DNA from: Acanthopleura granulata
Taxonomy: Eukaryota > Mollusca > Polyplacophora > Chitonida > Chitonidae
NCBI GenBank assembly: GCA_016165875.1
Contig: JABBOT010000003.1
Location: forward strand, 22,480,873-22,544,872
DNA length: 64,000 nucleotides
Reading direction: 5' to 3'
Positions within the stretch are counted from its first letter, which is position 1, and each line of letters starts with the position of its first letter. Below, piece by piece: positions 23,501 through 30,100 of the stretch. The notes beneath the pieces are model-generated. The model did no database searches and was not told the origin of the DNA. It worked only from the letters and a program-made list of their open reading frames with translations. The position numbers and the translations under genes are program-made.

Positions 23501-23617
23501 AGAGCTTACATCTTTTGGTGATCCCTCTGAGAAAGAGTCCACGGGGCACCCCACTATGCACAGCATAAAGGTGAGGAAGCTGTGCGCGAGTAGCCACCCT
23601 CCCGTAGAGAACCTCAT
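1222..23617 (-). CDS. Predicted secreted GH65-PGRP-GH65-PGRP fusion gene (3' end off the left edge)
   Basis: Gene-level entry. Twenty-three exons are joined by phase-compatible GT-AG introns: 23475-23617, 20327-20454, 20023-20127, 18091-18310, 16694-17562, 14693-14923, 13687-13922, 12732-13035, 12264-12338, 11283-11452, 10105-10298, 9621-9735, 8721-8854, 8204-8331, 7938-8045, 7131-7347, 5368-6182, 4463-4687, 3332-3570, 2656-2962, 2241-2315, 1931-2094, 1222-1357. They give 5,338 coding nt, about 1,779 residues. Layout: signal peptide 1-30, GH65-A about 40-770, PGRP-A about 771-930, linker 931-970, GH65-B about 970-1679, PGRP-B from 1680, unfinished. The GH65 parts are called by PGGHG/ATHL1 motifs ([54 protein letters not shown]). 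The PGRP parts are called by [17 protein letters not shown] and the NWKHW C-terminus. Domain identity is strong. That all exons share one transcript is inferred from phases and from the lack of a stop or start between units; two genes remain possible. Confidence 0.72.
1735..2041 (+). repeat. 106-bp tandem duplication of the PGRP-B exon 3' end
   Basis: The segment at 1936-2041 (3' part of exon 22 plus its donor) is repeated at 1830-1935 and partly at about 1735-1829, always 106 bp apart (anchor tgctggcctcaca near 1800, 1906, 2012). Copy 2 still encodes [19 protein letters not shown] and keeps CAG|gtaagt. Because 106 is not a multiple of 3, read-through shifts frame. Confidence 0.85.
1931..2094 (-). 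CDS. Exon 22: PGRP-B N-terminal half
   Basis: It reads [19 protein letters not shown], then [20 protein letters not shown] and [12 protein letters not shown](S/E)RSEWGA is the classic PGRP start. HHT of amidases is YQT here, so the first zinc His is absent. The donor CAG|gtaagt is phase 0. The 3' part of this exon and its donor are repeated downstream with a 106-bp period. Residues 1680-1734. Confidence 0.85.
2241..2315 (-). CDS. Exon 21: 75-nt hinge exon joining GH65-B to PGRP-B
   Basis: It reads [20 protein letters not shown] then PSSIG. The acceptor is tttcag|GT and the donor ATC G|gtatgt (phase 1). It has exactly the length and phases of exon 9 and leads in frame into [14 protein letters not shown] of PGRP-B. 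Residues 1655-1679. Confidence 0.7.
2656..2962 (-). CDS. Exon 20: GH65-B end of barrel, third carboxylate lost
   Basis: It opens [19 protein letters not shown] then [18 protein letters not shown], then the C-terminal sandwich ([19 protein letters not shown]). Unit A's WTE is WRS here, so the essential Glu is Ser1556 (codon 2951-2953), and the GAVNF(I)TGMGG loop is rewritten. The frame stays open to a TAA at 2603, but GAA GAA G|gtattt at 2656 is a phase-1 donor at the same place as in exon 8. Residues 1553-1654. Confidence 0.85.
3332..3570 (-). CDS. Exon 19: GH65-[11 protein letters not shown] block
   Basis: It reads [18 protein letters not shown], then [38 protein letters not shown] and the NPFK end. 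It is the paralogue of exon 7 (239 against 236 nt) and ends phase 0 at AAG|gtacat. Residues 1473-1552. Confidence 0.9.
4463..4687 (-). CDS. Exon 18: GH65-B with PDEL motif
   Basis: It reads [20 protein letters not shown] then [19 protein letters not shown]. The proton-donor Glu is kept (Glu1404) but the following Tyr is Leu. The PEFEGYE element of unit A has become LAYEGF. Phase 1 to phase 1, pairing with exon 6. Residues 1398-1472. Confidence 0.9.
5056..5167 (+). repeat. 28-bp tandem repeat, four copies
   Basis: Four head-to-tail copies of aaggataggcctcacccatc plus aagtgccc, with one t/c difference. They lie in the intron between exons 17 and 18, next to a SINE fragment at about 4910-5000. 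There are no spacers, so this is a minisatellite and not an array of another kind. Confidence 0.92.
5368..6182 (-). CDS. Exon 17: GH65-B barrel with a broken FWD motif
   Basis: The paralogue of exon 5 (271 against 289 full codons). It keeps [55 protein letters not shown] and [20 protein letters not shown]. Where unit A has [12 protein letters not shown] this unit has [12 protein letters not shown]. The essential Asp becomes Tyr1275 (codon 5735-5737), and the Glu and Trp of the motif also change. The fold looks kept; catalysis is probably lost. Residues 1126-1397. Confidence 0.9.
7131..7347 (-). CDS. Exon 16: GH65-B N-terminal domain, [15 protein letters not shown] block
   Basis: It reads [20 protein letters not shown] then [19 protein letters not shown], ending DKEN with AG|gtaaga (phase 2). 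It is the paralogue of exon 4 (217 against 220 nt). A second-family repeat sits in the intron just 5' of it (about 7385-7750). Residues 1054-1125. Confidence 0.88.
7385..7755 (-). mobile_element. Second SINE-like repeat family, fullest copy
   Basis: On the minus strand it begins with a tRNA-like head (gtggcctagtggttagagc, resembling an A box). The body contains ttgttgctgcc and gtgactgggtgggat. Related copies lie at about 21260-21440 and 58697-58905. Its position inside the intron between exons 15 and 16 marks it as an insertion. Family name not assigned. Confidence 0.6.
7938..8045 (-). CDS. Exon 15: GH65-B, SHRAQIPS block
   Basis: It reads [20 protein letters not shown] then [16 protein letters not shown]. 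It corresponds to exon 3 with one extra codon and matching phases (1 to 1). Residues 1018-1053. Confidence 0.87.
8204..8331 (-). CDS. Exon 14: GH65-B N-terminal block
   Basis: It reads [18 protein letters not shown] then [20 protein letters not shown] and ends phase 1. It is the paralogue of exon 2, with equal length (128 nt) and phases. Residues 975-1017. Confidence 0.88.
8721..8854 (-). CDS. Exon 13: linker exon between PGRP-A and GH65-B
   Basis: It starts phase 0 at ctcag|CGA, which fits PGRP-A's last exon. It reads [18 protein letters not shown], then a short linker and GEPHIFRTD, and ends AG|gtttgt (phase 2). The end is the PGGHG start motif (exon 1: DPAVFQTN) and joins LPMMTG of the next exon. 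There is no in-frame ATG before the donor, so an upstream coding exon is required. Read through, the frame runs to a TAA at 8609, a possible alternative C-terminus. The gtttgt donor is weak. Residues 931-974. Confidence 0.7.
9155..9420 (+). repeat. Diverged repeat with (aaat)n and tactcaagaatt, probably a SINE relic
   Basis: A run of aataaataaataaat is followed by gttatttaacacgatactc and aagaattttccac. This looks like the reverse complement of the family's 3' tail. The remainder is too diverged to align by eye. It lies in the intron between exons 12 and 13. Confidence 0.4.
9621..9735 (-). CDS. Exon 12: PGRP-A C-terminus
   Basis: It reads [20 protein letters not shown] then [18 protein letters not shown]. 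It fits the PGRP ending GxLxxNYxLxGHRxVxxTxCPGDALYxxIKxWPHW. The GH of the zinc site is LE here, and the CPGD Cys is absent. The exon ends exactly after the final Trp at TGG|gtaagt (phase 0), with no stop, so the protein must continue. Residues 892-930. Confidence 0.75.
10105..10298 (-). CDS. Exon 11: PGRP-A central fold
   Basis: It reads [18 protein letters not shown], then [19 protein letters not shown] and [16 protein letters not shown]. These match the PGRP core (YNFLVGxDGxVYEG; ITVAxxGNFxxxAP; ALxAxKxLxxC). The EGRGW Trp and the AHT segment are missing. An in-frame TAG lies directly before the acceptor, so the exon cannot extend 5'. It has no intron where PGRP-B has one (after IDNLG). 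Phase 0 to phase 2. Residues 828-891. Confidence 0.8.
10415..10472 (+). repeat. (TA)n microsatellite followed by (CA)n
   Basis: About 22 TA units run into cacacacaca, in the intron between PGRP-A exons 10 and 11. Confidence 0.95.
11283..11452 (-). CDS. Exon 10: PGRP-A N-terminal half
   Basis: It reads [18 protein letters not shown], then [20 protein letters not shown] and [13 protein letters not shown]. The pattern (VxRxxW... VEYLVLxHTxGxxC...C) is that of peptidoglycan recognition proteins. The amidase HHT zinc histidine is replaced (THT). The chosen donor TTG|gtatgg puts the intron eight residues after the Cys, as in PGRP-B. Competing donors are a second gtatgg and a stronger GAG|gtaaat at 11236, but the latter does not match the next exon's phase. 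Residues 771-827. Confidence 0.72.
11557..11825 (+). mobile_element. tRNA-derived SINE, near full length
   Basis: The head ggggctcagtcagttagtg resembles an A box and gagttcaagtccagctc a B box. The body has ggtttcctcccaccataatg and the tail gtgaaatattcttgagcatg, then (aaat)n. It lies in the intron between exons 9 and 10. Confidence 0.85.
11955..12150 (-). mobile_element. tRNA-derived SINE copy, diverged
   Basis: The reverse-strand tail (aagaatatttcacttgcatg), the tatggtgggaggaag body and the gaccgcat-like head are recognisable. It sits beside the plus-strand copy at 11557-11825 in the same intron. Confidence 0.65.
12264..12338 (-). CDS. Exon 9: 75-nt hinge exon joining GH65-A to PGRP-A
   Basis: It reads [20 protein letters not shown] then PVPEG. 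The acceptor is ctcag|GT and the donor CCT GAA G|gtggtt (phase 1). Read on without splicing it stops at a TGA after five more codons, which would end a plain PGGHG gene. Spliced, it joins SSCPADVPR of the next exon in frame. Its partner at 2241-2315 is also exactly 75 nt with the same phases and the same (E/D)CP near its end, which supports the hinge reading. Residues 746-770. Confidence 0.68.
12732..13035 (-). CDS. Exon 8: GH65-A third carboxylate and C-terminal sandwich
   Basis: It opens [20 protein letters not shown] then [14 protein letters not shown], the end of the barrel, followed by a beta-rich part ([20 protein letters not shown]). Glu648 of the WTE motif (codon 13024-13026) matches the third essential acid of human PGGHG. 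It ends ACA AAA G|gtgcat, phase 1. The frame stays open well past the donor, so a terminal exon could be mis-called here. Residues 645-745. Confidence 0.9.
13382..13530 (+). mobile_element. tRNA-derived SINE, internally deleted
   Basis: A short head (gatggctcagaagtg) passes directly to ggtttccccgcggctgtgcc and the usual tail gtgaaatattcttgagtacg, then aaataaat. It lies in the intron between exons 7 and 8. Confidence 0.75.
13687..13922 (-). CDS. Exon 7: GH65-A barrel, [11 protein letters not shown] block
   Basis: It reads [18 protein letters not shown], then [36 protein letters not shown] and the REPFK end. All are close to human PGGHG ([24 protein letters not shown]). It ends phase 0 at AAA|gtataa. 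Pairs with 3332-3570. Residues 566-644. Confidence 0.92.
14247..14378 (+). repeat. 66-bp tandem duplication
   Basis: Two almost identical units begin with ccttcttaatgctacgttaa at 14247 and 14313. They are intronic (between exons 6 and 7). The high identity suggests a recent event. Confidence 0.9.
14500..14578 (-). mobile_element. SINE 3' tail fragment
   Basis: (attt)n followed by gatgttttacgccgtactca is the reverse complement of the family tail. The body is missing. Confidence 0.65.
14693..14923 (-). CDS. Exon 6: GH65-A with the PDEY general-acid motif
   Basis: It reads [20 protein letters not shown] then [17 protein letters not shown] and ends at the [11 protein letters not shown] block. 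Glu495 of PPDEY (codon 14904-14906) is the expected proton donor of GH65. It lies 130 residues after Asp365, the spacing I compute between human Asp301 and Glu431. Phase 1 to phase 1. Residues 489-565. Confidence 0.92.
15830..15930 (+). repeat. Short degenerate tandem repeat (about 23 bp)
   Basis: Repeats of (g)taa(g/a)tctac(a/g)g(c/t)tttcgtt, four to five copies, in the long intron between exons 5 and 6. Confidence 0.7.
16694..17562 (-). CDS. Exon 5: GH65-A (alpha/alpha)6 barrel with FWD substrate/catalytic motif
   Basis: The largest exon of unit A (289 full codons). It contains [15 protein letters not shown], the [12 protein letters not shown] loop, [34 protein letters not shown] and the [14 protein letters not shown] helix, ending DYDING. 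The Asp of FWD is residue 365 (codon 17064-17066) and aligns with human Asp301, one of three acidic residues reported as essential in PGGHG. A cryptic 5' extension into intron sequence reads open but is outside the cag|G acceptor at 17562. Residues 199-488. Confidence 0.92.
17676..17864 (+). mobile_element. tRNA-derived SINE with internal deletions
   Basis: It starts after a poly-A-rich run and keeps caagtccagctcatgctg, gtctgccagcaacctgcgaa and the tail gtgaaatattcttgagtacg with aaataaataaat. It carries a small atggtcga duplication. Intronic, between exons 4 and 5. Confidence 0.75.
18091..18310 (-). CDS. Exon 4: GH65-A N-terminal domain, [15 protein letters not shown] block
   Basis: It reads [14 protein letters not shown], then [20 protein letters not shown], then a Gly/Asn-rich loop. 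The YAH element is shared with human PGGHG and with the second unit (7131-7347). It ends TG|gtagag (phase 2); the next exon supplies the G of a Trp codon. Residues 126-198. Confidence 0.88.
20023..20127 (-). CDS. Exon 3: GH65-A, SHRARIPS block
   Basis: It reads [19 protein letters not shown] then [14 protein letters not shown] and ends AG|gtaact. The (S/T)HRAxIPS motif is the second N-terminal hallmark of PGGHG. The 105-nt exon (phase 1 to phase 1) pairs with the 108-nt exon at 7938-8045. Residues 91-125. Confidence 0.88.
20327..20454 (-). CDS. Exon 2: GH65-A N-terminal beta-sandwich ([16 protein letters not shown])
   Basis: It reads SLPHDN...[17 protein letters not shown] then [14 protein letters not shown]. 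This is the conserved N-terminal block of PGGHG-type GH65 enzymes. It starts one nucleotide into a codon and ends phase 1. Its length, 128 nt, equals that of its paralogue at 8204-8331, with the same phases. Residues 48-90. Confidence 0.9.
20994..21259 (+). mobile_element. tRNA-derived SINE, best-preserved copy
   Basis: A-box-like tggctcagttggtagggcgc, B-box-like gagtttaagtccagctc, body ctgtcagcaacctgcagatg, tail gtgaaatattcttgagtacg, then an aaat-rich end. It lies in intron 1 of the fusion gene and is followed directly by a second-family copy. Confidence 0.88.
21260..21440 (-). mobile_element. Second SINE-like family, partial copy
   Basis: It shares caggaacatcatgccgaaa, acccagtcaca and gcagcaacaagtgccattt with the copy at about 7385-7755. 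It abuts the SINE at 20994-21259. Confidence 0.55.
21450..21735 (+). repeat. 44-bp GT/GA minisatellite ending in (GA)n
   Basis: Units containing gtgcgtacgtgtgtacgtgt followed by gag/gtga runs start at 21458, 21502 and 21546. Later units are slightly shorter. The array ends in a GA run. It reads open on both strands only because of its low complexity. It lies in intron 1 of the fusion gene. Confidence 0.92.
23475..23617 (-). CDS. Exon 1: signal peptide and start of GH65-A
   Basis: The ATG at 23617 opens a 47-codon exon ending AG|gtaaat (phase 2). The N-terminus [19 protein letters not shown] is followed by CIVGC, a typical signal peptide: one Arg, then a hydrophobic core. The exon ends DPAVFQTN and joins SLPHDN of exon 2. 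This gives the DPxxFxTxSLP start that I know from PGGHG proteins and fixes the start. As I recall it, human PGGHG begins close to this motif without a signal peptide, so secretion is a feature of this gene. Residues 1-47 of the composite. Confidence 0.85.
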
Positions 23618-26600
23618 CCTCCCAAATGATTCACTGGACATTCAAACGGCCATCTACTACCTCAAAAGAATGGAAGACACGAGTAGATATCATTTAATTC
23701 ATGACACCATTGAACTTCTATGTCCGCATTTACAAGAACGTTTGGCTACGCTCACTGTTTCTATGTCCAATGCATTTGGCAAAAACGTTTTTATTCGTGT
23801 CTGCATGCCATTGTTAATCTCTTCAGGATTAAAGGATGTTTTGTACACCAGTCGTTTATACCTTTCCTGACAAAGGTTTCAGGATATATAGGACTCCAAA
23901 CGAATAGAGATCTGTAGTATATAGCGATGCTATATATTAGTCTCTACAGTTTTTCTGTTATTCAGGTTTATATTATACGCTTAATCTAAAACAAGAATTA
24001 TATGCCTGGTTTCTGCTTGGTATCACCTTACGATACAAGAAGTCTGTCCACAACATGGAGGCCGGTGCCGCCTAGAGAATTTGACATTGGTTATCGAAGC
24101 TCAAAGGAAACTAAGATATTATATCTTCTGGTTCACTGGAACTTGGTAGGTTTTAGCTTAACTTACATTCATAAGGACGAGAGTTTATATTGTAGATCGC
24201 ACAGGTGCATGGTTGTAAATTGTCTTCCATACACTGCAATGTCTTATGTGGCTTTCGAACAGTACTTCTACACCGACCAGTACAACAATTATAAACTTCA
24301 ACTTATGAAATAAATGGAAAGTTATAACTGTGCAGGCATTCAACTGTCTGAAAACAAACATCGTGATTTAAAGGCGTCGATCATAGATTACACCATTTTG
24401 AAATTATAATTTGAGGTTGGGCCAAAAAAAAAACAAGGAAAAAAAAACGCTTTTGATTCAGTAATTTAACAGGCTGTAATTTTCAGCGACGATACACGAC
24501 GAGAAAGTCGGAAACTTAGTAATTATGTGACTAGGCTCATTCAGCCATGGCACCTTGGCGTTACTTACCAAAACAAATTATATTTCGCAAAAATTAAGTC
24601 TTCAGTCGTATGTTTTACCATTTGGGACATAAGGCATATATATAGTATGAGTTTGTGAAATGGTCGTAAGTGTTTAATACTTATAAAGGAACCGAGTTGC
24701 TTAATTTTACTACATTTAGTGCGACGAGGCCGGGCCAGGTCAGGATATAGACATTCAGCTCAGCACTGGCTGCCCTGTAGCACAACGCGCTTTCTCAGGA
24801 TTTCTGTCGTGGGAGCGTACATGTAAGTCTTATTACTTAACTTTACGGTCTCCTAACAATTGCAAATAACGTATACGGTTATGTTTTGTCTTGCATGGAC
24901 TGTAATAGAAAATGCCACGAGGAGCATCACAAATCTGTGTGGATAATTCGTATACTTACACCCAGGTGTGACTACTGATTGATGGCCCACAGGATAGCAC
25001 TATCTTCCACAGCCGCGGTCTCCAGAAGAGCTATCAGAGGCATGTGAAATCTTAGATAAGTCCAATGTCCTGTATGTGTGTCAACAATCATAAAACACCC
25101 AGCAACAAAAATGGAAGAAAGGCATCGCCGGACATATACCCCGGGAAAAATCGTCCGGCGTAAGTCTTCGAGTCAATGTTTACTCTAGCTGACAAACATG
25201 AGCTCCAGTTAGTAACACGATCTTACGTTGTATTATCCCATGTTGTTGCTTTGAAATATATCTCTCCATTTTTCCATTCTGGACACACAGCATTGTAGGC
25301 AGGGATTTTCTATGTAGAACGAGAGGGGCGCGATGACATAGTTTACCACTACACCTGGAACTATACAGAAGAATCGGTGTATAAATACAAATGTATATAT
25401 ATATAACCTTGACGCGATATGCGTGTTTGTTTTCGTTTTTTATAGTTTCTGTGAGTAACACTGTATCTTTTTCCCTACATAGTTATACCGGTACTCAATA
25501 TATACTTCGCATTTGTGGTGATTTATAATGTGGATTGAGTAACGTTTTTATGTCTACATTATACTTGGGATTCCGCTGAAAATAGCAGAGATTATAACGC
25601 CAAAAGTTGGACAAGACCATTCGAACCAACGCCTTCACAGTCAGGCCCGCAGTCGCCAGAAATACATGTCGGTTATTTGTACCTCTGTCCGGCTACCACC
25701 AACTTTACGGACAATTGTTTTCCACGGATGTAGATGAAAATTTTGTGCACATCATGTCCAGCATCAGTCTGTAACATGATCGTGATCATACAGCAGCTAG
25801 GTAGTTGTGTTGACTACAACTATCACGGCGATAACACACGTTAAATTTATGCGACTGGACCCACGAATTATTTTTAAATGATATATCACCATTGCAAAAT
25901 AGGACACAGACGTAGTGTATTTTCCCTTTGTTTACTACTTTCCTATTTGTTTACTGAGGGGACGGGAAGGGGGAGGGTGTACATTTAGTTATAGCGGACC
26001 TTTGCGTTCACTTATTGCCTGCTAGTTAAATCAAGATTGAATCCCATCAAGGGAAAGCATTACCTGCCTGAAGATCCACGTGCGTTGACAGTTAATATTT
26101 GTCCCTTAATTTTCCCCAAACCCCACAAGGCTTCACAAATAAGAAAGAAAAAAAACTAAGCATAGGGGCAAGAAGTTTCCAAAAAGTGATGAGGGAATGG
26201 GGGCGAAAAGGGACAATCCCAACAAATTGTGAGAGGGTCCAGGGGCGCCCTATTGGCCCAAGGGAGAGGCATACCGGTACGTAAATTGCGGTCCATAACT
26301 TGGTAGTAAAGGCATTTTTTCTTTTTTTTTTCAAGACAAAGTACAAAGTATACTGGGTCAAATCCATACAGGTATTTTAAGTTAGATGTAGTCTTAAGTT
26401 AGCGGAACGTCCAGAAATGCGGTGTGGCTCAAGCAGCGGATATACTATTCTTGTCCAATAGGCGAGGGTCCACGGGTCGCTTAGGCACAGGAAGCTCTGA
26501 CCTTTTCAGACTCGTTCAAGTTCTGTCATGGACGATCTTTTGTTGACTAAATTATGACACGACACTGAAAAAATACATATTTTTCCCTTTCGGTGGAAGA

Positions 26601-27054
26601 TCATTAAATTTTGACATGGTGTTAAAAGTGGAACTATACAGCATCTCACTCCAATAAGCGACGGTCCAAGCGCCGCATTGGGGCCGCAGGGGAAGATCCG
26701 GCCTTTTCAAGTTTTCAAGAAAAGTTTCTTGCAATATCTGTCAAGATGGGAAGAGGGGATAAACATATTACCTTATTTTCCACGCATATTTATCATTTTT
26801 ATGTACATACAGGTTGAAATAATTTTACACTTGCCAGAAAAATTAAGGAGATGCGTGGCTGGGAAACATACTTTTGTCCCCCCTGCCCCGTTTCTCACGC
26901 CTACGCAAGGGACTATTAAAACTTAAAAGAAAACTGTTCATTTGTTTACTTTGTGACAGTGATGGTGACTCACTAAATAGATTGCTTAGGCAGAAGATTT
27001 GTGTAGAACTAAACTGTTTTGACTCACACCACTGCTCACGTCTCAGCTGAGAAG
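23618..27054. other. Upstream region of the fusion gene, no gene recognised
   Basis: Probably holds the promoter and any 5' UTR exon of the fusion gene near its right side. I see no clear TATA box. A strong reverse-strand donor (gtgtaagtat, near 24960) could end a 5' UTR exon, but all frames before it carry stops. Short open frames here have no recognisable motif. Confidence 0.5.
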
Positions 27055-27152
27055 ATGGCGACTACTTTCATTTCATTTGCAAGAAAGGGTAGCCGTGTGT
27101 GTGCACGCCTCCAGCTACAGGGTCAAGTTGGTAACGTAAACACGACAGCGGG
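27055..27152 (+). CDS. Candidate first exon: mitochondrial-type presequence
   Basis: The ATG stands in a good context (gagaagATGG). The 32 codons read MATTFISFARKGSRVCARLQ then LQGQVGNVNTTA and end GG|gtaaga (phase 2). The stretch has four positive and no acidic residues and could form an amphipathic helix, as in mitochondrial targeting signals. I cannot find its next exon between 27.2 and 32 kb and do not recognise the protein. It may be a nested gene or a chance match. Confidence 0.35.
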
Positions 27153-30100
27153 GTAAGATCGTCAGGTGACAGCTGAGAGAGATATTTAGAACACAAGGTA
27201 GCTTCGTCATTCGGAGCACGTAAGATTTTCATGATTAGAATAAACACAGCTTAGCGTCATTTATAGAAAATTCAGTTGTAGGACTGAGCGTATGGAGTGT
27301 GATGCCATTCATATTGCACCACTTTGAGTAATTCTGGACCAGTGACGTCTAATAAATTGCACACTGCTGTGTTTCTTTAAAAACCTTAAAACCCTAACTT
27401 AGGGAAACTGACAGCAAGAAGCCGAATTTCCTCGGATCCGTGTGATCACTTGTCAACTACAACAGTTCGTCGCTGCTCTGGCTTTATTCGCTGCAACGCT
27501 GTACTCCTTTTATCTGAAATGTTGCCTTTTTATGGGATTTGCAAGACAATTTTGCGGGTTTGAAAGAAATGATAACTATTTTCGTACCCGGTTTAGAAAG
27601 TACATACGGTACAAACAAACGATAAAAAATAAAAAAGTGAAAATAAAAGGATTAAAATGTAGTGTGTCAATTAAGCTACTATCCCATATATGGTCAACAA
27701 GTGACAAAATCAAGTGTATGGAAAGTTGCCCTTTTCCCGATACTAGATAAGATTTATGATCATTGATATCGAGATTAACAATAAAGTGTGTCTTCACGCA
27801 TGGTATTAAAAAATCTTATCCAGACATATAAAGTACTATAAATTTGGAAGCCATACATCAGAAGATGTAGGCTATATGTACACCTGTCGAGATGCATTGC
27901 CTTGTTTCCTCTGGGCCATTCGCAGATTCCTCGGTCTCACGGACCAGCGGCCTTGGGGTATACTTATTTCACGCGCTCACAGATCTGGTTCATATGACAG
28001 TAAGCGGAGTACATGAGCCCAAACCACAATGCCGTCAACCGGTAAAGCAATATCAAATATATAAAGTCATACTCAACTTGTAGAAGATAAGTTGCACTGA
28101 TAAAATTAGCATCGCAATACAACGGAAGTTTCCTATAAGTGGAAGTAGCCAGCAGATGTCAGTGATGTCGGAAAGACGTGTCATATCCAATGGGTCAAAT
28201 CCAGTACATAATTAAACAACACTTCATGCTAAAACATTGAATGGTCCCTATTTGTATTATATGTATGTACAATATCCTGTAAAAAGCAAGAAAAGGTACA
28301 AAAGTATCTCATATACATCCTTTCACTGCAACTGTGCATATAACCTTAGCGGTGACGTTAGCACTGCACTATACATAGACAGCCCCTAGCGTCGGGTTAT
28401 GCGGGATTACATATATATAGGGTCTAACTTGCAAAGCATAGCGCCATAGACCTTCCACGTTATGATTTTAAGCCGTGGCAGCAAATGTAACAAAACCAAT
28501 GCATAGGGTTTGATGCGGTTAAAAAAAAGTATATGGTGAAAAAAATGAAGGATTTAGCAATGCCCAATTAATCATATAAAAATCTTATAAGTTACAACTG
28601 GCTAAAACGATATATTTATTTAATTTACAGGTATTCTTTTAGTCCTGGAATTCAGTGGTTAAGTCTGACAATTCTTCAATACGAAAAGCTCAATAATTTT
28701 GAAACACATGCACACAGTCCATGAGGCACAGTGTATATATAACCACAGGACACCAACTGGCCTCTGTATGTATAGTGAGGTAGTATAATACTCTATATAC
28801 ATGCATGGATGAATAAAAAAGGGTCAAGGCCTAATACTCATTTACACAAAAGTTCTTAAGTATATCAGGAGAGCAGCTTGTACAGAACAAGCGAGCTTAC
28901 CTGCTTATCTGGGCTTACATTGATGAACATAACACGTGCATTTCGGATACCACATGTATCTAGGGCCCTCCTCTGTCAAGTGGTCTCACTTTACTGCATA
29001 TTTGTTTAATGTATTTTATTTGATTGCTGCTTTCATATTACGACGCCATACTCGAGAATTTTTCACTGTAACGCCAGAGCCTTTTCTTTGGCTATGTACA
29101 TGCTGCTGCATGGCCAAGCATATGAGGAGCACATCCACCGCACAACGCCACCAAGGTACTGGTAATAGTCAGAATGGCAAAATCTAGAAAATCCCTTGTC
29201 TGAGAACGGTAGTGAATCTGCATGTGTCGGTGTCACAGCCATTAAAAGACAAGTACATGTATACCTTGGCCGCATTCTGGGTTATGCGTGACAAAATCAT
29301 GCAGCATTCTAGTATACTGTTTTCTTTGCCTATCTTTTTCTGGTATCGATATAGAGACATCTAATAATAGGGGGGCGTAAACGTGGGATCTGTTGACTGT
29401 CTGTACTACCATTCCTCATTACTTAAGGTCAATTGCTTTTCATTTCGCTTTTAACTTGATTGTCAGCACAGATCATTGTTCTGCATAAATATCAAACTTC
29501 AATGACGTCAACAAAATGGAGAATGTATCATCTACATATACGCACTGCGAATGATCAGCAAACCTTGACTCAATTATGAATACAGCTGCCTCCCCAAAAT
29601 GTATATAAATGTAGATCAACAGAGCAATGAGAGATATGCACATACGGACCGAATTACAGTAAAGTTAACCCTCACAGCAGGGCCTGCACTGTTTCTATCT
29701 GGGCTTGATTCCAACGAACAGTTCCGTGAAAACTAGAGTACCTTATTTTGCCATTTCACTCCCATACTACTTGCACATCCTAGTTTCATCAGGAGTGGCC
29801 CAGATGGCACGAATAGTGATGTTAAGCGTTCAATACCAAGACAGTGCGTCTTGGATAACAGCATTTTTGCTACCATGGCCATCGACTCTCAAAATACACC
29901 TCTCCCTTTCCGCTGAATTTGAACCGTTTCACTAAGTGAAATCACAGAGTTTCATTTGCTGGACTCAAATGATACCGAAGTGAAATCAGATGACCATTTG
30001 GATTTCGTTACTTCCTGTTTGTTCATTTCTGTTCAGAGTCTTTGGCGGAAATTAATAGTCATTTTTTTGGTGTGCAAATTTTATTACCACTTCAACATCT

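Noticed and set aside
24961..25060. Reverse-strand donor gtgtaagtat with short ATG frames before it
   Set aside because: All frames before the donor contain stops, so at most it ends a 5' UTR exon; not enough to call.
27442..27750. A 102-codon plus-strand frame with a hydrophobic start (QQFVAALALFAATLYSFYL)
   Set aside because: The start looks membrane-like, but the Lys-rich remainder does not match a family, and joining it to the exon at 27055 gives an early stop.
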